DNA of 64,000 nt from Monoplex corrugatus (Eukaryota > Mollusca > Gastropoda > Littorinimorpha > Ranellidae). The notes beneath the pieces were generated by a model. It had not been told where the DNA came from. It ran no database searches and saw nothing but the letters and a program-made list of their open reading frames with translations. The translations under genes and the position numbers were made by a program. This document shows, in pieces, positions 23,851 through 36,552 of the stretch (the first letter of the stretch is position 1; every line of letters begins with the position of its first letter). The stretch is from NCBI GenBank assembly GCA_030674185.1, contig JAPXFY010000016.1, positions 39,034,966 to 39,098,965 of the forward strand. The letters run 5' to 3'.

Positions 23851-26800
23851 TTGGGATGAGTACTTTGCTTGTGTGTTGGTGTGAATGTTTTGCTTGGGTG
23901 TTAGGCTGACAGGCTTGGAACTGATGTTGAAATGTGTGGGATTGAAGGTTGGGATGAGTACATATTCATATTATATAATTTAGTACTGTTCACAGTGACT
24001 TCATAGTATTCCAGGTTTATGCTTTATGAGATGCATACTTTAAGTTTTAATGTTAATGGTGAATTTATTTATAAAACTTACCAATATGTAGATGTTTTAG
24101 TTTTTTCAGAGTGATCCATTGCTGGGGGATGTTTTATGTTTTGTGTGCTGCTGTTATGGGTGGGATTGATTTAAGGTGTATAGTGGACATTGGAGTGTCT
24201 GCTGAACACAGGACGGCTAATTTACCAAGTCTATTTGATGAAGCAACCAAAATATCTCGCTGCAAAGTCCAGCAGTTTGATCCCCTTGAGCTTGTCATCC
24301 TCTTCATGAGAGCATCAAAGGGAGGAAGTAATCTCTTCACTTGGAATTAGGGCCTATGTCCTTTTGTCACATAGTGCTAGAGTAGCTGGATAGAACATGT
24401 TGGGTAGTTTATATCCAGCTTCTGACAGAAGATGTTGGGTAGTTTATATCCAGCTTCTGATAGAAGATGAGTAGTTTGTATCCATCATCTCTCTTAAAAT
24501 ATAGACGTATATTTCCAAGGCTTTCTTTATTTTCTTGTGGAAGTGATATTTTCCCAGAAGACTTTGTGAACAGTGTCCCTGCAGTGTTCCCCACTACCGT
24601 CACAGTGGACATGTTGCGAGCGTTGGTGTGTTGGCGAGCGATTTTGGTTGTTTTAAATGGCAGTCTTAAAACTGTTCATGCTGTGGTTCTTGATACTTGC
24701 CAAAAGTGGAATCATGTTGGAATGAAAGAATAAGCACAGAGCATGCTTCTCTTCCAGACTTTGTAATGGACCAAAAGAACTTAAGAGTCTTTTTTGTGGT
24801 CCGAGACTGGTCATATCTGTGTTGGTCATATGCATGTTGCCCGATTTAAGTAACACTGCTCAAAGCACAAAGTCGAGCAAAAGGTAGATCTGACCAAGAC
24901 TTGAAGAGACAATTCAGAACAAAAAAAAACAACAAAAAAGCGAACAAAAAAAGTATTCAAGCTTTAAAAAAAGCAAACAGAAAAGATATTCAAACTTTGT
25001 GTAAAAGCATTAGATGGAGAAAGAGAAAGGCAAATGTGTCATTAGACTTGGACATTGCGTAGAGAAAAATTGCGTCGAGAAAAGAAAGAGAAATGTCTGT
25101 GTCATTCAGACTTCCAGTAGAAGAAAATGGTATATCATCAGTGATCATAGTGCTGCAGCATCATTGTTAGACAGGAAAATGGCGCACAGTCTGTTGAATG
25201 TTCTGGTAGATGTCATTTGAAACTGCTTCTTCAGACTAGCATGGCAAGAAGGTAGGAGCGTTACATATTGCTGTTACATTTTGATTTTCAGGATACAAAT
25301 GTGGGTGGTTTTTAATTAATGTCTGAAACATTTCTTCACAGTGTCTGTGTTTGAGTTTATTCTCAGTGCAAATGGACAAAGTCTATTGGCGTCATTGATC
25401 ATTGCATGAGAAACAGGAACTGTTTCACTAATTTGTGTGTGTCTTCAGTCAGTGACCTACAAGACCATTGTCTGCTATGGCTGGGGGTAGTTCATTAGTT
25501 GTTGGTTAGACAGGGGGGTAGATCATAATATGACATGATGGTGACTATTGAAATACCATCTCAGACAGAATCATGTCTTACTTTTAGTCACTCAGTTGTT
25601 CAGTTTTTTGGCAGGGGAAGTGAGTGGTGTAAAATGGGTGGTGTGCATAAGGTCATTTCAAATCAGTTTGTGGTGACATTGAAAGACGATCTGCCTGAGC
25701 TAAAGGCCAGAACAAAAACTGGTTTTGTTGGGATGTGGTCTGCATGTGTGTTGAGTGCTCATGGTTTGGGGGTCTGGGTAGACCCCGATGAAACTGGAGA
25801 CTAGTGGCATTGGTAATGAATCTGTCTGGTGCAGTCAACCATGTCTTTGTCTTCCTCAGTCATGGCAGGACTGAGTGTACAACCACGTCTCACAGCACTA
25901 CAACACGCCAACAGACACCCGAGTTGCACTGCAGTCATTTTTATTGATTTCTTGTCCTGTTGTTTTAATGTCATGATATTGTAGATTCATGACTATCTTG
26001 CCACAGCAGCAAACGTGGAAAGATTTTGAATCGACATAGGCAGTTCTTTTATTTTTCTTGAAATTATTTTACTTTGGTTTTGAGGCATGATGGACTTTAA
26101 TAGTGACACACAAAGAGTAATAAATATTACATGAAGGGCTCCGTGTGCTGGGGGTAAAAACTAACTATATATCACATGAAACTGTGTGTGCTGCAAAAAC
26201 CAGTAAATACATCATGATGTTCTGTATGTTGAAAATAGCACAGTAATTATATTACATGAAGTCCTCTGTGAGCTGGGGGGAAAAAACTAATTATACCATG
26301 AAGTCATCTGTGTGCTGGAAAAAAAAACCAATTATATCGCTCAAAGCCCTGTCGATCCTTAGAGCAACAACGGTCTATCTAAAAAAAATTGGCATTTTTC
26401 AATTTTTTTACATGTAGTAGATATTACTGTAAAATTCATGATGACAAAGTGCCAAAGAAGCTGTTTATCAAATTTGAAAGTTATACTATAAAAACGGTTG
26501 TTGCACAAAACGAGCTTACAGGCTTTTCACGGAGAAGAATGGATCACTGTGAAGTACTGCCTTCTCCCCCCCACACTTCAGTACCAACAGGGAAGGAATA
26601 GTTTCTGCAACAACAGACTACTAAAACTGTAAACCAGTGTTGCCTGTGCACAGAGTAATTGCTTTTCACCACATAATCGTGTAGATCTCACACAGTATTT
26701 TTGTTTGAACAGCAATCTATGTGTATGCAGTTGTATTCATCATGTTATGATACAACGGGCTATTGAATAGATAAGGGTTGTTTCCTAAATTTGTGTCTGT

Positions 26801-27392
26801 ATTCTTGGAGTCTCCTTTCATGCAAAACCGGAACATCTCACAGTAGTCCGTTGTTGCTTAAAACTTCTGTCCTCTTTCTGAAACAAAAGTTAAGCAACAA
26901 CGGACTATCCATTTTAAAATGATTTTTAATCGATTTTCATTTTATAAGCAGCAACCATTTTGTGATGAACATGTGTAAACAAAGTTTTCTACATTCTCAC
27001 CAAATTGTGAATATTTTGCTTGAGAATCTGATTTTTAATGAGCTTCTAAACTTTTCAAGTGACTGTAGCTCTGAACTTTTCAAAATGGCAGCCATCGAGA
27101 TATAGCTTTGTTGCTCTAAGGTATCGCTGTGTGTGCTGAGAAATGCACAGCTGTTATATCACATGAAGCCCATTGTGTGCTGAAAACAGTTATTATATCA
27201 CATGAAGCCCTCTGTCACCAAGCTGTAAACAGTCATCTACATTTGCTGCTGGCATCTTTATTGAAAGTTACGCATTTACACAGACTGATGATTTGACTTG
27301 TGCATGTTGCATGCTGGTGTGTCCATGTGTGTGTCCTCCCCCTACCCTCCTGCCGCTGCTGTTCATGCACTGCCTGGACATGATGGACACAG
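23301..27392. other. intron 3/4a
   Basis: GATTGGATGTTGGGATGA-type repeats fill about 23440-23940, including a (GT)n run at about 23799-23849. A short duplication TGTTGGGTAGTTTATATCCAGCTTCTGA occurs at about 24398 and 24433. An ATCACATGAAGCCCTCTGTG-type tandem repeat at about 26140-27230 is interrupted by a MITE-like insertion (listed). No exon was recognised. Confidence 0.5.
26357..27121. mobile_element. MITE-like insertion with CCTTAGAGCAACAA ends
   Basis: 14-bp inverted ends, CCTTAGAGCAACAA at 26357-26370 and its complement at 27108-27121, bound a non-coding 765-bp segment. It splits a tandem repeat of CACATGAAGTCCTCTGTGTG type. TATCGCT occurs just outside both sides (26335-26341 and 27122-27128), possibly the target duplication, but it is offset by 15 bp from the left end. 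An internal perfect 16-bp inverted pair at 26845-26860 and 26891-26906 repeats the AGCAACAACGG end motif, so two related elements may be nested. Confidence 0.5.
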
Positions 27393-27510
27393 GGTGCGGC
27401 GATCAGTGGAAAACAAAATGTATGTGAGAGATGAGCAGCTGGAGGAATATGAAACAGATTTGCGAACATCCAAGCAGGCAGCACAAGAGTGGGAGACACG
27501 TTACGATGAG
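27393..27510 (+). CDS. TPM: tropomyosin exon 4a (divergent alternative)
   Basis: 118 nt; acceptor GGACACAG|G, donor GATGAG|GTAGGT, phases 2 and 0. It codes VRRSVENKMYVRDEQLEEYE followed by TDLRTSKQAAQEWETRYDE, aligning without gaps to 4b and 4c (shared D/E-E-x-L-E spacing and the terminal YDE). It is the most divergent of the three. It lacks the RK-x-LE start and has a tryptophan in the last third, unusual in tropomyosin. Alternative exon 4 choice is known in nematode tropomyosin (C. elegans lev-11), so mutually exclusive use is a reasonable inference. Confidence 0.9.
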
Positions 27511-28405
27511 GTAGGTGTCCCCCTACTAATACGCTTTCACAGGCACAAGAGACAGCTCTCAGAACAGAGAAGACAGAAGGTTCTATACACATTGAAAAGG
27601 AGGACTGTGTAAGGTAAAAGTAGTCCCACCTCACAATGAGAGGTCATGGAGAATGAGGTGGTGGACCAGAATTATGAGTACTATGCTGGTCTCCTCTTCC
27701 CTCACTGATTTACCTTTTTTCACCCTGAACGGGGTCAGATATCCATTTACTGCAAGACTGCACATGTAAAGTTTTTATCTGAGTTACACTTGAACCCAGA
27801 ACCCATGCAGTTTGATTGGGAGGAGGTGGGTCTACCTGTACATCAGACCACTTTTCAGAACATACAGATGGAAAAATGTATCCGTACTGAGAAGGATGAG
27901 TATGCAAGCAGTAACATCTATATCAAGAACAAATTGAACAGAAAATTGACACAGTTGTACCTTTGTTAATGAAATGTCAGCAGTCTCTTGTGCCTGGTGT
28001 ATGCAGTGACTATGTCCAGGTATATGAGAGGCAATGTCATGGGGTCCTCTATGACCTCCACACTGTGATATTCCTCCAAATTATGTACCTTGACAAGGAC
28101 ACCAGAGTGAAAAACATTAACGCTATCCCGTGTTTTTCATGATCATTCTCCTTCTTTCTTCAGGCATCTGGAGTCAACATTTTTATGTTTTCACTTTCAC
28201 ACCTGGAGCATCATGACCAGATTCAGACAGGCAAAAATGAGCTTTAATCGATGCCTTTTCATTGCAGCCTTCATTTGTGTTTCTCTCATGAACATATAAT
28301 GAACCAGGTGTTGCCTGGTATGTGGAGAGAAATATTGCAGGAAAAGATGGAGTGAAAACGATGGGTGTGAAGCATATAATAGATGTGAGTGCTGTGTTGA
28401 TTCAG
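27511..28405. other. intron 4a/4b
   Basis: No repeat family or exon was recognised in this 895-bp interval. Confidence 0.6.
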
Positions 28406-28523
28406 AGGACGCAAGGTTTTGGAAAGCAAGAGTCTGGCTTCTGATGAGAGCATAGATGGGCTGGAGGCTCAGCTCAAAGAAGCCAAATACATCGCAGAAG
28501 ATGCTGAACGCAAATACGATGAG
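28406..28523 (+). CDS. TPM: tropomyosin exon 4b (canonical muscle-type)
   Basis: 118 nt; acceptor TTGATTCAG|A, donor GATGAG|GTGACT. It codes [20 protein letters not shown] then [19 protein letters not shown]. This is the variant matching known molluscan muscle tropomyosins almost residue for residue, including the conserved [16 protein letters not shown] end. Phases equal those of 4a and 4c, so including two of them would shift the frame (118 is not a multiple of 3). That forces mutually exclusive use for a full-length protein. Confidence 0.96.
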
Positions 28524-29754
28524 GTGACTGGCTGCTTCTGTGGCCTCGATCTTGAGTCAATATGGCCATACTTGGATGTTGTGTTTACCAAAGCTCCCCA
28601 TTGACCTTGTGTCATGAACACTCTTGTCTGCTGGACCCAGCTTATGTTCCGAGTTGTCACAGATGATGTTAGGCACTTTTATCCCTTATCACCATGACTA
28701 AAGTGAACTGATGATACAGACAATAGATACACACTGTTATTAACTTTATTGATGTGGAAATGTGAAACCTAGTTTTTCATGCGTTTAGTTGCCACTTTTG
28801 GCATGGAAGATGTTAACAGCAGCTTAACTAAATTGGAATTGCATACATGTTTTAGAAATTATAACAGAATGAGTGCTTTTTTTGTATGACAAAAAAACAG
28901 CAGTAAAAAATAGATTCTTAGCCTTCCTGGATGAGACTTTGAGTGCACAAGGCGGTGTGCAGCAGACATTGTGTGAATGACTATAACTGTGACCCATATG
29001 ATGATGATACTGAAGCCATGTAACCATTGTCGTGACAAGATCGGACAGCATGCTGGTCATAGGTCATGCTGGAATGTTGACTACAGCACACATTACTCGC
29101 ATGACTCACAACTGCTCGCAGTGGGTAACCAGGCTTACGGCTGTGCTAACGTAACATTCTGTGCTTGGGACTGATGCCTGTTCCTAATTCTCTTTCAGAT
29201 TTCTGTACTTCATGTTACAGGACTTCCATTTGGATTTTTAACTTGAAGTTTGTAACATACCATGCATACCATTTCATCATTTCAGTTTTTCAGTGCGATC
29301 TACTTTTATGTTCACCATTTTCCCAATTTCTGTCTCTGTCTTTGTTTTTTTCTTGGTTGACATGCAGACTATGCTTTGTACGCCTTCAGTAGCTGTCTGT
29401 GATTTGAATGGCTGAACATGATAAGCAAGATGACTGTGTTTTCTATTCTGACTGTTAGCAGTGTCGGCAGTGCTCGAGTATTGCATAGGAACAAGATGAT
29501 TAATGAGATGATTGTACTCCTAGTCTGACTGTTAGCAGTATCAGCAGTGATTGGGCATTATTTACATTTCTGCATTGTTTAATGTAAAATATTCCTGAAA
29601 GCGTAGTTACCTGAAAGCATAGTTAACCCTTTGATTCCCTCAGTCTGTGGAAACTGATGGATAGGCTGAAGGGGTCAAAGGATTAAGGCAGTAGACAGCT
29701 TGCGTCCTACTGAAAGTTGATAATGAGTAAGCTTTGGTGTGGTTGGTTCGCTAG
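28524..29754. other. intron 4b/4c
   Basis: It holds a TTAA-ended palindrome remnant (29623-29686, listed separately). Otherwise no repeat or exon was recognised. Confidence 0.6.
29623..29686. repeat. TTAA-ended palindromic MITE-like repeat
   Basis: TTAACCCTTTGATTCCCTCA pairs with its inverse GGGGTCAAAGGATTAA across a short centre. Same family as 261-453. Confidence 0.7.
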
Positions 29755-29872
29755 AGGTCGCAAGGCCCTGGAGAGCAGATGCCAGTCAGATGAGGAGAGG
29801 CTGGAGTTTCTGGAGAAACAGTTAGAGGAGGCCAAGTTCATATCGGAAGACACTGACAGAAAGTATGACGAG
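29755..29872 (+). CDS. TPM: tropomyosin exon 4c
   Basis: 118 nt; acceptor TTCGCTAG|A (TAG rather than CAG), donor GACGAG|GTGATG. It codes [20 protein letters not shown] then [19 protein letters not shown]. It keeps the RKxLESR start, the DEER motif and the KYDE end of the canonical exon. It differs mainly in the middle (CQSDEE, EFLEKQ) and contains a cysteine. The upstream pyrimidine tract is weak, consistent with regulated inclusion, but that is inference. Confidence 0.94.
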
Positions 29873-30607
29873 GTGATGATCCTAGAGACGGACAGGCAGG
29901 CCTGATGAGTGGGTTGTCTGTCATCAGTGTGGTTGTGTAGCTGCCAGTTATGGACAAACGGGACGTGTGCTGGGGATACCTGCACTGTTCTTGATTCGTC
30001 TTTCTTGACACAGTGTGTTGTCACTTTGGAGAGTAGTTGTAGTAAACTCCTGTACTGTTGTCTTGATCCGTCTGTTTTTGTCACAGTGTTTGTCATCAAT
30101 TTGAAGAGTAGTTGCAGTAGACTCACTGTTGCTTTGGTTCTTTGTCTCATGCTGTTTTAAGTTTAAACGCAATAGACTTGTTATGTGCTGTCTTCTTGTT
30201 CCTGGCTTGTGTTGTGCTGTGTTGTCATCAGGTTGAATAGTAGTTACAGTGAACACATTTACTGTTGCCTTGATGTTGCCTGTTGCTCCATGTCCTCATT
30301 TGTTTTAGTGGACACCCCTCTGTTGGCTTCATCCTTCTGTCTCTTGTTGGGGATGTGTCCTAATCTTTGTCAGTTGTTGTCAGTAGTTGGCTGTCATAGT
30401 CATCCGTTTGGGTCATCCTTGTTCTTCATTACATAAATTTGTTCAGTCCTTTTGCCAGGCATTCAATGTTGTTCCTGTCAGCTTTACGCTTGGGACAGTA
30501 GTCATTGTAGTTGCCCCTGTAGGTTTCGTTCAAAGTCTTCTGATTTTTCTTTTTTTTTTTAAACCTTATAGACCTTTGTAGGCAGAATCCTGTTCTGGTC
30601 TGGCTTG

Positions 30608-30786
30608 CCACTCAGGGTTTGGTTTGCTACGTTTGTGGTAGATGGTCATTTATTTCTCTGTTCTTGTCTGGGTTTCACTCAGGGTATGGTTTGCTGTGTT
30701 TGTGGTAGATGGTCATTTATTTCTCTGTTCTTGTCTGGGTTTCACTCAGGGTATGGTTTGCTGTGTTTGTGGTAGATGGTCAATTT
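30608..30786. repeat. 67-bp tandem repeat, about 2.7 copies
   Basis: GGTAGATGGTCATTTATTTC recurs at 30637 and 30704, and begins again at 30771. Copies are almost identical, so the duplication is recent or homogenised. Confidence 0.9.
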
Positions 30787-31116
30787 ATTGTATTCCAGTC
30801 AGCCCAAACTCACTGTTTTGTGCGTGATGTTTGATGTTTGTTTGAAAGGTTTGGCTGTTTATCATGACCCCATTTCCATTCATTTTGAAGGGTTTGACTA
30901 TATACATTTATCGTGACTACTGCTGGCCTTGTGCTGATGGAATATCAGTAAAGCTGACAAGCTTCTATAGATTTTATCCTGTTTAGATAGCTGGCTGCAC
31001 CATAAAACCTTATCTCTAGATTTGTCTGCATAATCTCTCCTTTCTGTCTGTCTTACCTCGATGTGTCTCTCTGGGACAGCTGAGCCACAAGCCCCATGGG
31101 TCTGTTATCAGGGTTA

Positions 31117-31260
31117 ATAATTTTGACCATGTCCAGCTTGTCTAACCATAGCTATGACTGGCTGGCTGTGAGCTAGCCAAGTTTCCCCATAATTTTGACC
31201 ATGTCCAGTTTGTCTAGCCATAGCTATGACTGCCTGGCTGTGAGTTAACCAAGTTTCCCA
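31117..31260. repeat. 72-bp tandem duplication
   Basis: ATAATTTTGACCATGTCCAG starts at 31117 and again at 31189, and the units stay alike to GCCAAGTTTCCC / ACCAAGTTTCCC. Confidence 0.9.
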
Positions 31261-31684
31261 TGTTGTATCACATGATAGGGGACAAAATGTTTGAACTAAA
31301 TGTTTAAGCTGGGCTGTGTACATTGGAAGCATTGTCTGCATTCATATGTGGCACGTCCTTGTGAAATGTGTCCACAAATCCAGAGTAGTGAATGGGGTAG
31401 GATAGTGTTGGGTTCATGGTTGTAAGCCACTTGTGTAAACATGTTACTGCCTCATTTATGGGTCTGTGTGGCACTGTGCTTGTTCTCTGTTTCCAGTCCC
31501 TTTTCTTTTCTGTTCCCTTGCCATTTTCATTGGAAACATAATTATTATTTACTCTTCACATTGCGTCCGTGTCAGATACTGACTGAATAGCTTGAGGAGA
31601 GAATAGTTGTAGAAATGGTTGGTCAGATACTGGCTGAATAGCTAGAGGAGAGAATAGTTGTAGAAATGGTTGGTTAAGACAAAT

Positions 31685-31935
31685 GCATCTTGCAAGGTAC
31701 AAGTGAGTTTATTCAAGGATTCGTCACATGTGGGCAATGTCATACACAATCCACCCAGTCTGTCGTTAATAACCTGGCAGACTCCTTGAGCCTGTGCAAA
31801 ACGCTGTGAGCTGACAAGGTTCTGAAATGGAGAGGGGTGAAACAGCACCTATGAAACACTGACACCAGAGTGATAGGAGCATAAAAATGGGCAGTGAATA
31901 GTCCAGTTTTTATGTTGTGGGTTCAATTAGCCCTT
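31685..31935 (-). repeat. tRNA-like SINE family, copy 3
   Basis: It contains GCAGACTCCTTGAGCCTGTG, CAAGGTTCTGAAATGGAGAG, CTATGAAACACTGACACCAG and a terminal GTGGGTTCAATTAG, in the family order and in minus orientation. Confidence 0.65.
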
Positions 31936-32138
31936 CATGTTGGTTATTGTTGGTGGTGTGGATGAGTCCTCCACTGACTGACTCAGTGGCTTGTTCATAA
32001 TATACATCATGTCATTGAGCTGTGCCTGCTCAGGATCAGTGTGTGTGTATGGTGCCTTTGTCCACACATGTCATTAGCCTGCACATTTCAACAATCCTTG
32101 CCTAAAACCACTTTTGATTCATTCTAATGCTGATCAAT

Positions 32139-32177
<39 letters not shown>

Positions 32178-33757
32178 TAGTTCAGTACTAATCAGTCAGT
32201 CACCATCTGGCTAGAGGCTGTTTAGTTTTAATCCGCGGTGAATTTGGATTGCCAGCCACTTATTTTTCCTGCCCGGCAGGATGTAGAGAGATGATATAGT
32301 GGCTTGCCAGCCAGACTAACCTAGCCTGAAATATTGATGACTTTACCTACCTGGCTGGGTGTAGATGATGACATGATGATTTCATTGTTAACACAGGTGT
32401 TAGTTCGGAAACACTTGAAGATCAATAGATGGACCCAGTTTTCTGGGAGATGACATGATCTAGACAGGTGTTTCCTGTGTCTGTGACAAGATTGATCAGT
32501 AAAGGCAGTGTTACATCAGTCTGTGTTTGTATTTCACCAATTTGCAGGCAGTTACAGATCAGATAACAAATGATGAAACCGGTTATTACATCTGTTTCTC
32601 CTCTTACACTACAGTGCCAACTCACAGACAGTTACAGATCAGATCAGGAATTAAAATCACTATAGTGGTCACACCTCTGGAAACTGGCCAAGTTGAAATA
32701 TTGATTTTGGAAACTAATACAGTCATATGACTGTGTTTTTGTTGAGTTATTGATCTGATCCACAATGCCTTCATTGAGGTGTATACGTCATTCATTTTCA
32801 TGAAGCAGGCACGTTTCTTCTGATTTTGTATGTTTGCTTGCTGGTTTGGTTTGATTTCTTTTAGTTTTTGGATTGAGTGTAAACTTGTTTCTCTTAGTCT
32901 GCCATTTAGAAAAATGCCTGCATATCTGTGTTTGTGTTTGTGTGTGTGTGTGTCTGTGTGTAAAATACAGACATACCGCAAGTTGTGAGAAAGTTTATGA
33001 TGTAAATAGGTAGGTCAGAAGATGTGAAGGACATCCATGGTTTAATGGAATGAAAACATGGGAATTGGAGGTAATGGAAATACCTTTGAATTGAGAGCAT
33101 GGACAGGAATTTGGGGAATGGAAGTAACCAGAATTGAGAGGAATAGGAATATCATGGAATTAAAGTAGGGATTGGAATGTCCAGTGTTTCAGAGAGTGGG
33201 ACTGTGTAAGATTAGGGCATTGGTCTGATTCAGTGATTGGGTTTACAACTTGAGGTATGTCAGTGGACATGACTTGAAAGTATGTCTGTGAACCTAACTA
33301 ATGCATGTGTATGTATGTAGTGATAAATCCTGCATTGTGTCCACCAGTAGTGGCAGTGAAGGTTGTCATGGAATTGGATATGGTACTCGGGAACTGCCCT
33401 AACTTGTTGGTCACCCCACCATTTCTTGACCAGTAAGCTAAATTTGAAGTCACTGAAACCAGTCTCTCTCTCCCACATTCTTAGTTTCTTCTTATTTGAA
33501 TTTGATGGAGGAGGAGGGTGGGGAGATGGGCAAACTCCAAGGATAGGTTTCCTTTTGTGCCAGCCAATTCCAGACCAACCCCTGACAGATTTTCAGTGTG
33601 CAGGCATTGCATTGGTGTGTGTGCATGGATTGAATCACAGTATGTTCATTTTTGTTGTTGTTGTTTTTAATTGCTTTTGAACATTACAGTTGCCTTGATT
33701 GACAGATGCTGCAGCATAACCAATGTGTTTTAACAATAATTTATGATATGTATGTCT

Positions 33758-33846
33758 GACCCTCTCACTCCCTCACCGTATCACCCTCTCACTCCCTCGC
33801 CGTATCCACCAGCTTATAAGTTGGAAGGTGAGAGTGAAAGGGTTAT
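33758..33846. repeat. palindromic MITE-like repeat, partly duplicated
   Basis: CTCTCACTCCCTCACCGTAT is duplicated (about 33763 and 33786) and pairs with GGTGAGAGTGAAAGGGTTA at the right end. A diverged member of the TTAACCCTTTGACTCCC family. Confidence 0.55.
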
Positions 33847-35284
33847 TTTATGTGCATTGAATGATTTGATTTTTAACATATGTGTGTTTGTGTATAATAA
33901 TTTGGCATGATCATTGTTTTTGCTATTTTTGTGCTTCTGTGCATTCAGTGGTGTGATATATAACATGTATAATTGTATACATGTATTCGATGATGACTGT
34001 TATTGCCATGTGTGTGATCCTTCCCTTGGCAGTGCTAGCCCATGTCTCCAAGTCTTCCTCTGAGACTGCCCCATCCCGCTTGATTTGCAGCAATGCGGTT
34101 ATCATCCACTAAGTGTTCTGCATGTAGAAGTGGATGAAATAGAGAAGGTGGTGAGGCCAAGTGTTTTGAATTGGGCATTTATATGGGGGTAGGGGAGAAT
34201 ACAGCTTTAGGTTTGTTGGCATGATAGGGAAGGATGTCTAAAGAGGAGAATAATTGCCCTGAAACTGACCCTACCGTACAGTTAAGTTTTCCCTGGCCCA
34301 GACACAGAAGTAGTGGGTCTAATAGGGCAGATGTGCTGTCAGGGTGTCAAGTGGACACGGTTGATTGATAGGGGCTGCGGTTGGTTGATAGGCTGCTGTA
34401 GATTGCATGGTAGTGAAGTACATCAAAAGAGTGAACCTGGTTTGAAGTTTGCCTTGTGCACAAATCTGTGGGAAGAAATGAGGAACATGAATGCTGTGAG
34501 ATAAGTCCAGGACACATTCAGGATAATGTGCATTTTCACAGCTTTGAGAGTACTGCAGTAGAATTGTATGGGGGAGATATATATCCAAAGAGGGGGAATT
34601 GTTACCTAAGACTGTCATGACCATTAGTCTCAGTTTGCCCTGTACACAGAGATATCAGGTGAAGTAAGGCAGACGATGTAGTTTGTTGTTGACAGGATGG
34701 TACACATGTACTGGTGGTAGTACAGGCTTTGGGAAAACTTCATGAAATACTGCTGTAGCTTTGCATTGTGATGAGGTATTTGAAAGTTGTTCCAAACACT
34801 AAATTTCAGGTTGCCTTGTACACAAAAGTAGTGCAAGAAATGAGGAACATGAACACTGTGAGGGTATGAGTAGATTGGATGATTGATGTGATTTTCAAAG
34901 TTTTGCGAGTACTTCTATAGGTTTGTTTAGAAGAGGGATAACCAGAGTGGGACTGTTACTCCAAGAATGTCGGGATGGTTACCTCTCTGTGTGTTCAGTA
35001 CACAGAAGTAGAGGTGGGATGGGGCAAATGTTGCTGTGAAATCAGAAGTAGTTTGTGTGGTATGAGCTGAGAAAACCTGGAGAACTGCTGTGTGGAGTAG
35101 ACACGGGTTGGTGGTATGGGCTGGGAAAGCCTGAAGGAGCTCGGCCTTGAGCTGCATGGAACAATGAGGTGTCTGAAGAGTGACCGGATTAACAGTGAAC
35201 GACTTTCCCATTGCATGTTTCCTGAGTGATGTAGAATTCAACCAACAGTAGAGACAAATGCATGGTCATGGAGTGTCATGAAAT

Positions 35285-35530
35285 TTAACGCTTTTTATAT
35301 GGTAGTGTTATGGTGCAAGGACAGTAAAAATGGCATGTTAAACACTACCGATATGGTAATATTATTGTATGAGGAAAACAAAAATGACTTATACATGAAA
35401 TGCTATTTAATTTAGTGTTTAAATGGCACTAGTGTTGGACGAGGAAAGCAAAATTGATGTATTACACACTAATCAGTTTGTATGGTATTGGTAGTATTAT
35501 TATACAAGGAAAACACAAAAATGGTGTACC
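35285..35530. repeat. diverged tandem repeat
   Basis: The blocks GGTAGTGTTATGGTGCAAGG / GGTAATATTATTGTATGAGG / GGCACTAGTGTTGGACGAGG / GGTAGTATTATTATACAAGG are each followed by AAA.CAAAAATG, about 60-70 bp apart. Confidence 0.65.
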
Positions 35531-36416
35531 ACTGTTAAAGAAAATTGGAAAAGATTTACAAATGTTTTTGGGGCATGATGAAAATATTTCAAGATAATTT
35601 AACTTTTTCAAGCTAAGTTTTCAAGAGAAAGCATGTTGTTTTTAATGTTTTATATCAGTGCATCACTTTTTTGAAAATGTAACTTTACACTTATTGTTTG
35701 CAAGAGATATTGCACTTGAAGATTAAATCATATTGTTTTAGTGACTTGTTCATGTTCTCAAGGTCATGAAATGACTGTAGGTTTAAGGAGTACTGCAGTT
35801 ACAAAGGAACTTACAGATTTTAGGACACTTCTTAGAATGGGAGAAAAAAATTGTTCTTAAGGTATGCTAAAAATGAACAGATTACTCTTAAGTATAGGCT
35901 AAAAATGAACAGATTACTCTTAAGTATACACATTTCAAGCCAAGAACTTTGTTTTTGATAAAGGGGATGTGTTACAGAAGTCCGTTTATGTGTGACTGAC
36001 AGAAAATAGGATGAAAGTAGATTGTGTATATGTAGGTGCGTGTTCTATGTGTTTTCCCCAACCACACACAACCTTTCACTCAGTCACTTAAACAACCTCT
36101 GTAAACAAATTAGTATATTTGAATATTTATAATTAATCAAATATCATCAGTTCAATTTTCATCCAACTGGATCAACAAACACATAAGTCAGAAATAAATG
36201 TTCATTGACCACTGTTCAATAAAAAGTAATGGGTTCAGGTTTCCGTCCAAACAGTCTTTTCACAGAAATTCTTTCACTGCATCAGCACTTCGGTCAGTGT
36301 GTTTCACAGCATCGAAATCACTGTTCACAATTCAGTTCATCACTCTATATAAATATAGTTACCACACAATCCTGGGGAGTAAGACGAAACAGAGGCGTCA
36401 GTAACCGGACACGCCC

Positions 36417-36552
36417 ACAGCAGGTATTCAGCAGAGTCCTAACAGCTTAGGACCAGGGACTGGATCAGGCATCCACCCCTCAAAACAGCAGGTATTCAGC
36501 AGAGTCCTAACAGCTTAGGACCAGGGACTGGATCAGGCATCCACCCCTCAAA
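36417..36552. repeat. perfect 68-bp tandem duplication
   Basis: ACAGCAGGTATTCAGCAGAG begins at 36417 and again at 36485, and the two 68-bp units read identically to CACCCCTCAAA. Identity implies recent duplication or an assembly repeat. Confidence 0.93.
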
